In this document: positions 22,096 through 34,600 of the stretch, piece by piece
How the letters are laid out: each line of letters starts with the position of its first letter
Numbering within the stretch: position 1 is the first letter of the stretch
Assembly (NCBI GenBank): GCA_023053575.1
Contig: JAKZAP010000020.1
Span: 16,673,998-16,737,997 of the forward strand
Source of the DNA: Branchinecta lynchi
Lineage: Eukaryota; Arthropoda; Branchiopoda; Anostraca; Branchinectidae
DNA: 64,000 nt
Direction of reading: 5' to 3'
Made by a program: the position numbers and the translations under genes
The notes under the pieces: generated by a model
What the model saw: the letters and a program-made list of their open reading frames with translations, nothing else
Told to the model about the DNA's origin: nothing
Database searches by the model: none

Positions 22096-22530
22096 AGGAC
22101 ACCTGAATGAAGAGTACCAAGTATCATCCCTATCTGTATGACTTCCATTAACATTACCTGCAGAAAACCAAATCCAAATACGAAATAGTGTTTCCAAGCT
22201 ATGATTTTTGCTCCATTTTGCATCTGTCCTTATTTCAATACCGAGCAGTTTTAGAAATGATCAAATGTCTCCAATCAACCCTTTTTCTGGAATAGTTTGT
22301 AACCAGTTAAGCCAAAACGAATATTTATAAGAAATTCCAATACGATCCGGCCAGCGCTGTACAAGATTTGAATGAATTGCGCTTTTTGTCTTGGAGTCTG
22401 CATGTTCAAACCTCCAGAAACGAACATTTTGAAAACGTCACGCTCAGGAGAAGAATGCTCTTCCGTGGCCATGTCTGCAAATGCATTCTCCATGGTGTGT
22501 TCAAGTATGGTTTCATTGTTCAAGTGTCCT
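22096..22530. mobile_element. Family B element, copy 2
   Basis: It is 435 bp, flanked by TTAA (22092-22095 and 22531-22534), ends AGGACACCTGAATGAAGAG and TTCAAGTGTCCT. It has the same minus-strand frame as copy 1 (EHTMENAFADMATE) without stops over about 80 codons. Confidence 0.8.
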
Positions 22531-22534
22531 TTAA

Positions 22535-23255
22535 GCTTATTACCGAACCAGTGGCATAAGCTAACTGGCTTCCAGGCAGTCATTACGCTTTGATCTCAGC
22601 AGGGATTGACTAAAAAGAGGCACGGCATGGCGCAAGAGGCATTAAAGAGAGATAGACCAGACAAGTAAGTGAGAATTTGTAACTTCAGAGACTAAAAGAA
22701 GACTAAGACCAGACAAGTAAGTGAGAATTTGTAACTTCAGAGACTGAAAGAAGGCACGTTAGAACATCGTTCATGCTCTCTGCTGCACTCTGAAGACGGA
22801 AAGGGCCTTTTAGTTTTCGTGCCTCTTCTTAGTATTCGTGCCTCCTATACTATGTCGTGCTGTGCCGTGCCTCTTTTTAGCAGATCCCACCTCAGCAGGG
22901 TGGAATGGAAAGAATTCGGAAAATGATAAGGGTTCTGTATTTTCCTCCACGATTTTCGAGAAAATCTCGAGTTTTTCCTGCCGTTTCTGATATCTTCTAA
23001 GTTTTTATTTCCCACAAGATGGACTAACGGCTTCAAAATGGTCTGCCAAGCCCTTCACCTGAAAGTTGGCCCATTGACATCGAGCCTGCCACAAAACGAG
23101 AAGAATTGTCGATTCACTCTTGCCCCTGAAGGGACCCCGAAAACTTACCAGAAGAGAAGCTGAACTAGTGTATCTATGTCTGGCTCACATTCAATGTAGC
23201 TGTGAGAAACTTCTAAGAAGTTAACTGAGACAAAGGCCTACTTTAGTTGCTACAC
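22535..23255. other. No gene; a 52-bp tandem duplication at 22654-22757
   Basis: AGACCAGACAAGTAAGTGAG occurs at 22654 and again at 22706, with near-identical sequence filling the 52-bp period. The rest is unclassified. Confidence 0.5.
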
Positions 23256-23694
23256 TGTCAGAAGTTTCATAACAGATTGCGCATAACACTTTCAAGAATA
23301 ACACGTTTTCAATTAGAAATAAAGAGTTATGACCAATTAAGTTTATACTATTTCGTGCCTAGATCTCCAACAACACCTTCAATAGGTAAAAATACCACAC
23401 TGTCAGAAGTTACATAACGACAACAGAAGGATGCGCGGTTTCAACAGATAACACTTTGGGATGTTATCTGTTATGTTTCTTTCGTTCCCGTTAGTATTTT
23501 TACCAACTGAAGGTGTTGTTGGAGATCTAGGCACGAAATAGTGTAAACTTAATTGGTCATCGGAGAGAGAAGCTTCGGCTTAACGTCTTTTTCTATTAAT
23601 AAATAAATAAATAATACTTTATTTCTAAGTGAAAAGGTGTTATTCTTGAAAGTGTTATACGCTATTTGTTATAAAACTTCTGACCGATAAGAAT
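23256..23694. mobile_element. Long palindrome related to family J
   Basis: The outer arms CAGAAGTTTCATAACAG and TATAAAACTTCTG and the inner arms (GACCAATTAAGTTTATACTA against the complement near 23505-23560) are inverted repeats. At the centre is a second J fragment (23398-23475) holding AACAGATAACACTTTGGG. It looks like one J copy inside another. Confidence 0.65.
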
Positions 23695-23774
23695 GCTGTG
23701 TACTCTGATCCTGTGTTCATCCCTTTTTATTTGTGAACAACAGTCGCAGGGATACTCTTTTTTATCAGTTTGGT

Positions 23775-24090
23775 CCAGTCATTCACAAATCCTCAAATTT
23801 TGGGCACGGTGCTCCAACGTCTGGGCATGCCCTAACGTCTGGGCATGGTGCTAATATTTTAGGACACCATGCACTGCAGCAAGGACATGGGACTCTCTTA
23901 AAAATCTGTTTGGAAAGCAAATTTGCAATTCAGATTCTCCATTCAACAGTTGACAACAGATTTGTATGGGGGCACCATGACCTTGCTGCATGGCATGGTG
24001 CAGCAACGTATGAGCACCATTCCCGTACGTTTGGGCATGACCAGACATTGGGCAACCATGCACAAAATTTGAGGATTTATGTATGACTGG
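23775..24090. mobile_element. 316-bp MITE with 28-bp inverted repeats
   Basis: Ends CCAGTCATTCACAAATCC and GGATTTATGTATGACTGG extend inward to match at 26 of 28 bases. The interior has repeated GTCTGGGCATG and CACCATG motifs in both orientations. TTTGGT and TCTGGT flank it, perhaps a worn duplication. Confidence 0.7.
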
Positions 24091-24927
24091 TCTGGTCCCC
24101 TCAGTATAGGAATGGACATTCGTCCGAGAGGAACACTGGCAACCAGTTTTCTCTATATCCTGCTAATTCTTCTGCCCAACTTTTACATAGTGTCATCCCA
24201 TCATTTATTTCTGGTCATATCTATTTTTGTGTAATTCTTAAATATTTTATTCCCCTTCTAGCTATGAGCCAATGGAAATAAATTTGATTAATTGTATCAA
24301 TCCATCCCGTTTTGTGGCTTGACAGGATATCACTGGGCTTATGACTCACGAGCTTGGCGAACTTTTTCGGACGTTCAGGGTTCGGAATGTTCCGAATACA
24401 CTGGCAAACTTTAGGTTCCTTTCCTATTTCTACGCGAAAGCACGGAAAGCCGAGCAAAAAACAAACAATAAACTGAGAATCATGGTTTATTCGGATAAAG
24501 CGACTTCGTTGGAACAGAGTAATCTATAAATATTTCAATCATAGTAGCTGATCTAGAAACTATTTAGTTTTATAACTTTCGACGGGTTATCGCGGTACGC
24601 AATAGATAAAAAAGGAAAGTGGAACGCAGCTGTCGGAACAGGTTTTCTGCGATTTTCCTGATGCGTCTCACTAAAGCGCTCCTTGATCACGAACTCCTGC
24701 ACGCAAATTTCCCGCCTAAAATCGGCCGAGACAAAATTAAACAGAATTCGACCCGATTTCCGGTTAGTTTCTTTCTCGGGTCGACTGGCTTCGTCGGCTC
24801 CGGGAGGATTTAGGAGGGAAATTTCCGTAGGGGCTGACGAGACAAAAATTATCCTATCCTGACTTTGCTCCGACGAATTCACCCGCTTTCGAAAGAGAAG
24901 CAGCTGCGTCCAGAGCGCTTACATACT
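24091..24927. other. Stretch with no recognisable gene; possible TRUB2 3' flank
   Basis: On the minus strand this lies downstream of the TRUB2 stop. TTTATT at about 24486 (AATAAA on the minus strand) is one possible polyadenylation signal, about 900 bases away. The 109-codon minus frame at 24553-24882 resembles nothing I know. Confidence 0.3.
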
Positions 24928-25221
24928 AGCTGCGTTCGTTGCACTCAGGGCTGTCTCTGGTGTTTTGTCACCAGTGTCCGGTTCTTCTCTCAAAACACGT
25001 TCTTTTGGTTCCCGGTGAGTTGATGAAAACTGGCTAACTCCTCGCTGAAGCCGGGCTCCCGAGAAGGTTCTAGTTAGTCCGCACCGGTGAAATAAAGCCG
25101 GACACTGGTTAGTTCAAGAACGGGTTATAAGACTGGTGAGAAGTCACCGGTGGAAGCAAAAACGGCTTATAAGAAAAACCGGAGACCACCGGTGAGAACT
25201 CCCGCGACAAAGAACGCAGCT
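24928..25221. mobile_element. Family E inverted-repeat element, copy 1
   Basis: Ends AGCTGCGTTCGTTGCAC and AAAGAACGCAGCT are inverted repeats. The interior is rich in ACCGGTGA and its complement (Agel-like ACCGGT sites), giving many internal hairpins. A second copy, split by an F element, is at 50303-51689. It is 160 bases downstream of the TRUB2 stop, so it could lie in its 3' UTR. Confidence 0.7.
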
Positions 25222-25381
25222 ATACTCAATACAGCGAGACCAAAGTAAAAACTATTTACAACCATTTGGTACAACGGGTTCTCGTCCGTTTCTGGTGTGG
25301 TTGCGCCTGAGCTTTGTCAAAATGCGGATTTATGCAGATTCTAGCATACTTCGTATGTTCTTTACATGGGGGCTTACCGAA

Positions 25382-25602
25382 TTATTTCGGTAGGGTTTCC
25401 TCCAAAACCTTTTCCGTCCTTTCGATCCCGTCCAAAATGTCACTATAATTCCACTGCTTTTTAAGGAGGGACAAGTCGCTGGTGAAGGGACCGTGCTTGA
25501 CGCAGATGATCTTCTCGCAGACGGCGTTCGACTTGAGCCTGACGCCAATTCCACTGATTAGGTCGGCTATATCTTCTTCTTGCCCGCCAACGCACTGCAG
25601 CT
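25382..25602 (-). CDS. TRUB2: TRUB2 exon 5 (last coding exon)
   Basis: The acceptor is TTTGTTCCAG, after which the frame reads ELQCVGGQEEDIADLISGIG and LKSNAVCEKI, then LLKKQWNYSDIL, ending ETLPK and TAA at 25382-25384. This matches the C-terminal TruB fold and LxxxAVC segment of TRUB2. A consensus-like donor (GTAAGC) starts five bases after the stop, so the 3' UTR may be spliced or an alternative end may exist. The 47-bp satellite begins only about 40 bases upstream of the acceptor. Confidence 0.88.
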
Positions 25603-28600
25603 CTGGAACAAATAACATATAAATGGGTCCATAACATCTTCAAACGAAATTGGTCGTAATCATGCAGCGGCCACTGCATGGAAACGAACTCAAATGGGGT
25701 CGCTGATCATGCAGTAGCCGCTGCATGGAAACAAAATAAAATGGGGTCGCTGATCATGCAGTGACAGCTGCATGAAAACAAAATAAAATGGGGTCCCTGA
25801 TCATGCAGTGGCCGCTGCATGGAAACGAACTCAAATGGGGTCGCTGATCATGCAGTGGCCGCTGCATGGAAACAAAATAAAATGGGGTCGCTGATCATGC
25901 AGTGACAGCTGCATGAAAACAAAATAAAATGGGGTCGCTGATCATGCAGTGACAGCTGCATGAAAACAAAATAAAATGGGGTCCCTGATCATGCAGTGGC
26001 CGCTGCATGGAAACGAACTCAAATGGGGTCGCTGATCATGCAGTGGCCGCTGCATGGAAACAAAATAAAATGGGGTCGCTGATCATGCAGTGACAGCTGC
26101 ATGAAAACAAAATAAAATGGGGTCCCTGATCATGCAGTGGCCGCTGCATGGAAACGAACTCAAATGGGGTCGCTGATCATGCAGCATGGAAACAAAATAA
26201 AATGGGGTCGCTGATCATGCAGTGACAGCTGCATGAAAACAAAATAAAATGGGGTCCCTGATCATGCAGTGGCCGCTGCATGGAAACGAAATCAAATGGG
26301 GTCGCTGACCATGCAGTGACAGCTGCATGAAATCAAAATCAAATGGGGTCCCTGATCAAGCAGTGGCCCTTGCATGAAAACGAAATAAAATGGGGTCGCT
26401 GATCATGCAGTGGCCGCTGCATGAAAAGGAAATTGGACAAAGGTCGTAATCATGCAGCCGCCACTGCATGGAAACGAACTCAAATGGGGTCGCTGATCAT
26501 GCAGTGGCCGCTGCATGGAAACGAAATCAAATGGGGTCGCTGATCATGCAGTGACAGCTGCATGAAAACAAAATAAAATGGGGTCCCTGATCATGCAGTG
26601 GCCGGTGCATGAAAACGAACTCGAATGGGGTCGCTGATCATGCAGTGGCCGCTGCATGAAAAGGAAATCAAATGGGGTCGCTGATCATGCAGTGGCCGCT
26701 GCATGGAAACGAAATCAAATGGGGTCGCTGATGTGACAGCTGCATGAAAACGAAATCAAATGGGGTCGCTGATCATGCAGTGGCCGCTGCATGAAAACGA
26801 AATCAAATGGGGTCGCTGATCATGCAGTGGCCGCTGCGTGAAAAGGAAATTGGACAAAGGTCGTAATCATGCAGCCGCCACTGCATGGAAACGAACTCAA
26901 ATGGGGTCGCTGATCATGCAGTGGCCGCTGCATGAAAACGAAATCAAATGGGGTCGCTGATCATGCAGTGACAGCTGCATGAAGACAAAATAAAATGGGG
27001 TCCCTGATCATGCAGTGGCCGCTGCATGAAAACGAAATCAAATGGGGTCGCTGATCATGCAGTGGCCGCTGCATGAAAAGGAAATTGGACAAAGGTCGTA
27101 ATCATGCAGCCGCCACTGCATGGAAACGAACTCAAATGGGGTCGCTGATCATGCAGTGGCCGCTGCATGGAAACGAAATCAAATGGGGTCGCTGATCATG
27201 CAGTGACAGCTGCATGAAAACAAAATCAAATGGGGTCCCTGATCATGCAGTGGCCGCTGCATGAAAACGAAATCAAATGGGGTCGCTGATCATGCAGTGG
27301 CCGCTGCATGAAAAGGAAATTGGACAAAGGTCGTAATCATGCAGCCGCCACTGCATGGAAACGAACTCAAATGGGGTCGCTGATCATGCAGTGGCCACTG
27401 CATGGAAACGAAATCAAATGGGGTCGCTGATCATGCAGTGACAGCTGCATGAAAACAAAATAAAATGGGGTCCCTGATCATGCAGTGGCCGCTGCATGGA
27501 AACGAAATCAAATGGGGTCGCTGATCATGCAGTGACAGCTGCATGAAAACAAAATAAAATGGGGTCCCTGATCATGCAGTGGCCGCTGCATGGAAACGAA
27601 ATCAAATGGGGTCGCTGATCATGCAGTGACAGCTGCATGAAAACGAAATCAAATGGGGTCGCTGATCATGCAGTGGCCGCTGCATGAAAACGAAATCAAA
27701 TGGGGTCGCTGATCATGCAGTGGCCGCTGCATGGAAACGAAATCAAATGGGGTCGCTGATGTGACAGCTGCATGAAAACGAAATCAAATGGGGTCGCTGA
27801 TCATGCAGTGGCCGCTGCATGAAAACGAAATCAAATGGGGTCGCTGATCATGCAGTGGCCGCTGCGTGAAAAGGAAATTGGACAAAGGTCGTAATCATGC
27901 AGCCGCCACTGCATGGAAACGAACTCAAATGGGGTCGCTGATCATGCAGTGGCCGCTGCATGAAAACGAAATCAAATGGGGTCGCTGATCATGCAGTGAC
28001 AGCTGCATGAAGACAAAATAAAATGGGGTCCCTGATCATGCAGTGGCCGCTGCATGAAAACGAAATCAAATGGGGTCGCTGATCATGCAGTGACCGCTGC
28101 GTGAAAAGGAAATTGGACAAAGGTCGTAATCATGCAGCCGCCACTGCATGGAAACGAACTCAAATGGGGTCGCTGATCATGCAGTGGCCGCTGCATGAAA
28201 ACGAAATCAAATGGGGTCGCTGATCATGCAGTGACAGCTGCATGAAGACAAAATAAAATGGGGTCCCTGATCATGCAGTGGCCGCTGCATGAAAACGAAA
28301 TCAAATGGGGTCGCTGATCATGCAGTGGCCGCTGCGTGAAAAGGAAATTGGACAAAGGTCGTAATCATGCAGCCGCCACTGCATGGAAACGAACTCAAAT
28401 GGGGTCACTGATCATGCAGTGGCCGCTGCATGAAAACGAAATCAAATGGGGTCGCTGATCATGCAGTGACAGCTGCATGAAGACAAAATAAAATGGGGTC
28501 CCTGATCATGCAGTGGCCGCTGCATGAAAACGAAATCAAATGGGGTCGCTGATCATGCAGTGGCCGCTGCATGAAAAGGAAATTGGACAAAGGTCGTAAT

Positions 28601-31600
28601 CATGAAGCCACTGCATGAAAACGAAATCAAATGGGGTCCCTGATCATGCAGCGCGTTTCTCCTTGAATTTCACCAGAGCGTGTTCCACCCTTCCAACAAT
28701 AGTAACTATTAGTTACTATTTTCGTTCCAACCTCGTGAAAAGTTACTACGCCGACCGTTGCAACCTTCTTGAAACAGTAACTATTTGCTTGTCATACTCG
28801 CGAGCGTTGTTAGCGTGGTATCTAAGATCTCTGTGACATGTGACTGGCCCGATCAGCCCGCGGCACGATATTTTGCCAAAAATAGAAAAATGCGTTCCAC
28901 CCTTGACGCCAAGAAGCCAGAATCCGTGACGTAGCCATGGTAAATAGGTTGGAACACGCTCTTAATATACTACAAAGAACTAAACCGGATAGAGTGTAAG
29001 TGATCTCATTTGAATTTATATACTCTGTTTGTGTTTGAACTGTACTTATACTGTACACATATTTCACATCTGCAATTATAATCTCCTGTAAATGCTGATC
29101 TGAAGTATCTTTTGTTTATTATGACTATCTGTATGTTGACTGTCGACGTGAAATGCACATTTGGCATCATAGCTGTGACAGCCATTTTACATTAAATTCT
29201 ACATTAAATGGTAATTTCAAACGTTTCAAATATTCGAGGTCTATAAAAAAAAAAAGCATTTTACTTCCTTACTATCAGCATTATGTAACAACGAACAAAA
29301 TAGGATAATCAAGAGGAGTGTCAACAGTCTCATCAAGGTGCCGAGTGCATAAGAATACAAATAGACGAACCGGAGGAGTGGACCAGTTTGTCTTCTAGCC
29401 GATTAGGGTTTGTATTTGACTCCGCAAAACGGATATGTCAGCTGTATTTTATCAGAGCTATATATCGGCCCTTCTTGGCCAGGGTCCTCTTCAGGCTCAA
29501 TCTGGAAATGAGCATCAGGAGTTTCTTGCTTAGCAAATGTAAGCTTCGGTTCAGAATTTAGTCATATCCAAACAAAAGCCCAAAGATGTCAAATATGGGA
29601 ACATTTTACCCAGCAATAAATATGCACACAGGCTAGGACACCTCTTGTATTTAGCAGAGACAGGGACACGCGCTCTTTTCAAAAGATGGTTTGGAGACTT
29701 GACAGGGCTATCCAAATTTCTCCTTCCATCTCGGCAATACCTTATACTCTACATGAGTAAGTCCAAAACACGCCAGTGATCCTCAGGAAGAAGGAGTAAG
29801 CGTGTCCGTAACGACTCAAACACAACGACTCGAAGCCTGTGTCAACCAATCACGGCGATCTCTGTGAGTAGATGTGACACCACTTCTGCATTTCTTCCGC
29901 TAGGAGAGGAGCCGGAGAGGCCGGAGATTTTGCATCGGCAAGGACAGATAAGGGAGATTCTGGCGATCTCTTGGTTCACTTTCCGAAAAGCAAAGCGAGA
30001 ATCCGCCGAGCGCAAGAGCAAGCAAAAAGTCGCTGAGCCTCAGTTGCACCTTTACAGCTTCTCGCTGACTTGCCGAAATCACTTTCCACTCGCGAAGTGG
30101 CGGAAACTCACGGAGCGCGAGAACAGCTTTGGAAAGCGAAGCGGCTTTTAGCCGAAGTCGCAAGAACAGCTGGCGCATAAGCTCGCGGAGCTTTTCAGAC
30201 CGCCAGAATCGCCCTATAGTCATCAAGAGTATTCTTTTCACACTCAAAATTAGCAATTCAGTGCCCAAACATTCGCTATATCCGATCTAAGCTACCGGTA
30301 TGGTATACCTACCTACCTTGGGAGGAAAGGTATGTATAATTGTTGGTACAGAGATTGGGAGAAAAATCTTTTCTTGGGACTAAAAATCTTGGAAGGTTCG
30401 TCTGTATGGGAATATCGCACAGGGTGCACTTTCTATAGTTTAGTACGGTTTAAGGTTTGGATTGTGTATGTAAATTTTGTGATTAACGTGGCCGCAATGC
30501 TTTAGCGTAACATACCACTAATACTAGTGCTAACTATACGTAACTGCGACATGAAGCCTAAGAGGTGTCTTCGGCCTAGCCTAAAAAGTTTTGAGACAGA
30601 AAAAGCTAACAGATCATGGCTTTAGGCCCAGGCTGTCCAGTCATATACAAATCCAAACTGTTGTGCACAATCTGTAGAGGAAGTTGCTGAGATTCTAATT
30701 CACATTTTCTGAGATTGGTTCTACATCGAATAATTTTCTAGAGCACAGCACAGCAAAACGGGGACAATACCCCCATAATCTTTAAATCTCTATAAAAAGA
30801 AATTTCATCGGACAACTGTCCCTTTGCACCAGTGCATTGTATTCAAAACTTGCAGGCACTGCGTTCATACGTGTTTCTGTTAACAATTTTCTGACATTCC
30901 TGGACAGTGTTAATTAGACACTATCAAGTTTCATATGGCCCGCAACTGATAATACAAAAGGCAGAATAAGTACCGAGTCGATAAGAGTACGAGTACGAGA
31001 ATAAGTACGAGCCTTATATTCAGGAGAGAGCCTTGAGAATTACTTACTGCCACGGCAAAGTCGCAGTAATGAGAAATTTGGCAGTGTTCATCCGGTTGGC
31101 AGCGAAGCATCGGGAGGATCTAATGTAAGTGTTATTAAGCTATATCTAGGATTTTCATTTTTGTTTTTGTTGTTTTGTTTTACTGTAAGTGATTTTATTG
31201 TGGTAGTGGCTATGGCCAGTTGGCTTTTTGCAATAAATATCATATCATATCATATCATATATCCTCCTCCCAAAGGAATTCCGCCCGACGTGTTACTCTT
31301 TGTACTACTTTCGGGAATAATCTGCGTTCCCACCCAAGTTTTGAGCACCTATTTTCAGCCCCATATTGCCCGCCAAAACCTATATTACCTCAAGCGAAAG
31401 CACAAAAAGTCCCAGTTCTGAACCCCATCAGTACAAGAACCGAGCGTTACAGAAAGAGCTTTGTACCAGCGTTTGTCGAAGTTTTGAATAATTGACAAAC
31501 GTAGGCTATTCCCCATAATGTTTTACTGTTTAATGTTTTATTTTGATTGACTATGACTATTGCCTTATTATGTATACTCACCTTATTTTGATGTTATGTA

Positions 31601-34600
31601 GTTATGGTGTACCTGACAAAAGCGGCAAGTTTGACAATCCAATGCTGTGAAAGCTCTGCGTACAACAATGTATCGTACCTTTATGTGTGTTTTTCGCTTT
31701 AAAGGACACCTGAATGAAGAGTACCAAGTATCATCCCTATCTGTATGACTTCGTTAACATTGCCTGCAGAAAACCCAATCCAAATACGAAATAGTGTTTC
31801 CAAGCTATGATTTTTGCTCCATTCTGCATCTGTCCTTATTTTAGTACCAAACAATTTTAGAAATGAACAAATGTCTCCAATCAACCCTTCTTCTGGAATA
31901 TTTTGTTAACTTATACCTTATACCTTGAAGAAATTCCAATACGATCCGCCAGCGCTGTACAAGATTTGAAGGAATTGCGCTTTTTGTCTTGGAGTCTGCA
32001 TGTGCAAACCTCCAGAAACGAATATCCCTATTTTGAAAACGTCACGCTCAGGAGAAAAATGCTCTCCGTGGTCATGTCTGTAAATGCATTCTACATGGTG
32101 TGTTCAAGTATGGTTTCATTGTTCAGGTGTCCTTTAAAGTTTAACTGAAAAGCCAACTTATTTTTGTGTCATTTAACTAAATACACTGAATAATTTGGAT
32201 TCTGCTAAGGGATTTTTTTTTTTCAACTACCTGCTCTAGTTATGACGTTCAGAATATCTGCAGCCGTCACCACAACGTAAATTCTGACGCGGGATATTTT
32301 AATCTCAACAAAAAAGCGGCTTTTCAGTGGGCAATGGTGAGCTTGGTGAAGACTGCTTAGGCCTGACCAAAAATAATTTCATAAATCTTTCTGCTAAGGC
32401 ATATAACACAGATACAAGCGCATAGAGGTACCACAAATCATACTGAAATTCCACTATTTGAAAATCGATTATTCGTGAATAGCGGAGTAACGTATTTTCA
32501 TCGAGTATTCAAGCCAATTTAAGTGAATAAGTGATGGGTAACTAAATTGTCCTATCCCAGACCTTTTCACTTAAACTTTAATTAAGGTAACGTTGGAAGC
32601 TCTGTTTATTTTTTTATTTTTTTACAGAACCTCAAAACTAAAAGGCTGATAACACAACTGTTATTTTTTTCTGTTGAACTAAGGAAACTTGGGTAAAATT
32701 ATGAACTTCCGACAGGACATTCATCCACAACACTATACTTACCGAGGGTGAACTTGGGCAAGTTGAAATCCAGTATCCTAATGCCATAAACGTGGAATCT
32801 CTGCATATGTTCTGCCAAACGAGGGTCTTTGAGGTCACTAGACGACGCCGCGTTCGGCAGGAATCTTCCCGAAACGGCCAACTCGTAAGCAGTTTGCGAT
32901 TCAATGTCCACCTTTTCATCACTACATAAAATAATCATAGTTAAAAGGGTGCTGTTTTTGTTTTTACGGCACTTGAGCATACTCAAGTGCTATATCACGA
33001 TCGTAATGTCTGTCGGTAAAGATAAGGTAAGGTTCAATCTTATTAAAAACTGCGAAAAAAACTCAAGTTCAATAAAGCGACAGAGACGCCAGTGGCACAA
33101 GAAAACTGTATCGTCTGTCTCAGTTCAGCTCACGCCCTTTTTTGCTTGTTTCTTTCTTCGAGGGGAGATGGTACCCCCCCCCCCCCATAGCGACGCCCCT
33201 GGGTGATATAGAGCTGGGTGGATGGCAGTTATTATTCCTAATTATATTATTAAGTGTGAAATTACATCAAGTTAGTTGAACGTCAGCCCTTTGACCACGA
33301 GCTTACTCCAAAGTTCGCTATTTATTCCATTATCTTGACAGGTACTGAACAGAACTTGAACCTGATCCAAATTTTTTCAATTTCGTTCTTGTTATGGGTT
33401 CTGTTTGTTGTTTTTTTCTTCTTTTCTGTTTTTTCCTAATTTGTCGTCCGTCTTGTGATCTTGTGGTCGTGTGACGGGTTACAAATAAAATTCATTCATT
33501 AAAAATTATGGATAGTTATGATTCCTATCAGATATTATATTTCAACAGTCAGGTATATCCGATTCTGACGGAATGGAACGATGGAACGTTATAGAAGGAA
33601 CTGTTACGATGACTAGCTGTACTTTTAGTCACGGAAAAAGCCCCGTACTAACATTACATTACGTAATTTCATCAAATCCCACGACATGGGGTTGTGAACT
33701 AATTTGACAAATTTACCTTCGGCGGGCTTACTATTCATACAGCCTGCTTAGATCTGACCAGAGTAAAATAAAACTAGATAGTAGCGCCAAGACATAAAAA
33801 AAGTGACATACACTCGAATAGGAGCGACACTAGCACAACTAGTGATAGTGAACGTCCTTACTGAAACTCAATCAGTCGTGCACGGGCCCAATAGTGCGTT
33901 TTGTTTCTTTTTATTTGTCACCTTCTCACCCCGCTACGTTGCTGCTCACAGCGGGTTAAAAATAAGAATAAAAGTGCAGCGATGCAGTAGGGCTACTCAC
34001 ATCAGCATATGTTTCATATAATTGGCCTGGACTGACACTAGCATTCCCTCCAGTCTTTTCGCCGACAGATGACCGTAAGTTGATTTCTCTAAGATTTTCC
34101 CTCCCAAGCTTCTGAAGGCTTCCAGCGAAATTTCCGGCGACCAATTTGTGTCCGTGGTGAGGCCGAATTCGCCATGAACGTGAAACGTGCGACCCCAACG
34201 CATATTCCGCAGCCTCTGAATTGTCTGGTAGGAAAGATTGATCCCAGCAACTATAAGAAGAATGAACATATGAGAAGTTGGCCTATACTGTTGCCTACCT
34301 AAATGGAAATTCTGCGATGTTTTTTGTTTTTTTACACCACTACTTCGCGGTTAAAATTCTGCTTGTTACTTGCATCTTCTTCCGTTCTGGTTGTGAACCA
34401 ACCGGAGCAAAAGAACTCTAGTCGCAAAAGAGTAATGCGCGAACTTTGAAAACATTACACACAGTCAAATAGCTGCAACAGTAGCTCCACTAGCGGATAC
34501 GAATATCCCTACCGAAACTCAACCAATCACAGAGCAGAATTATTTTGCTCTGACCAATCGTTAACGAGCGCTGGCTAGAATCTACGTCCGCCGCTGCACA

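Noticed and set aside
25643..28650. Regular array resembling a CRISPR locus
   Set aside because: The units are head-to-tail 47-bp monomers with no unique spacers, lie in an animal intron and show satellite-type higher-order structure.
29864..30268. Overlapping 95- and 122-codon frames on opposite strands
   Set aside because: They begin inside a repeat (family P), overlap completely and show no recognisable domain.
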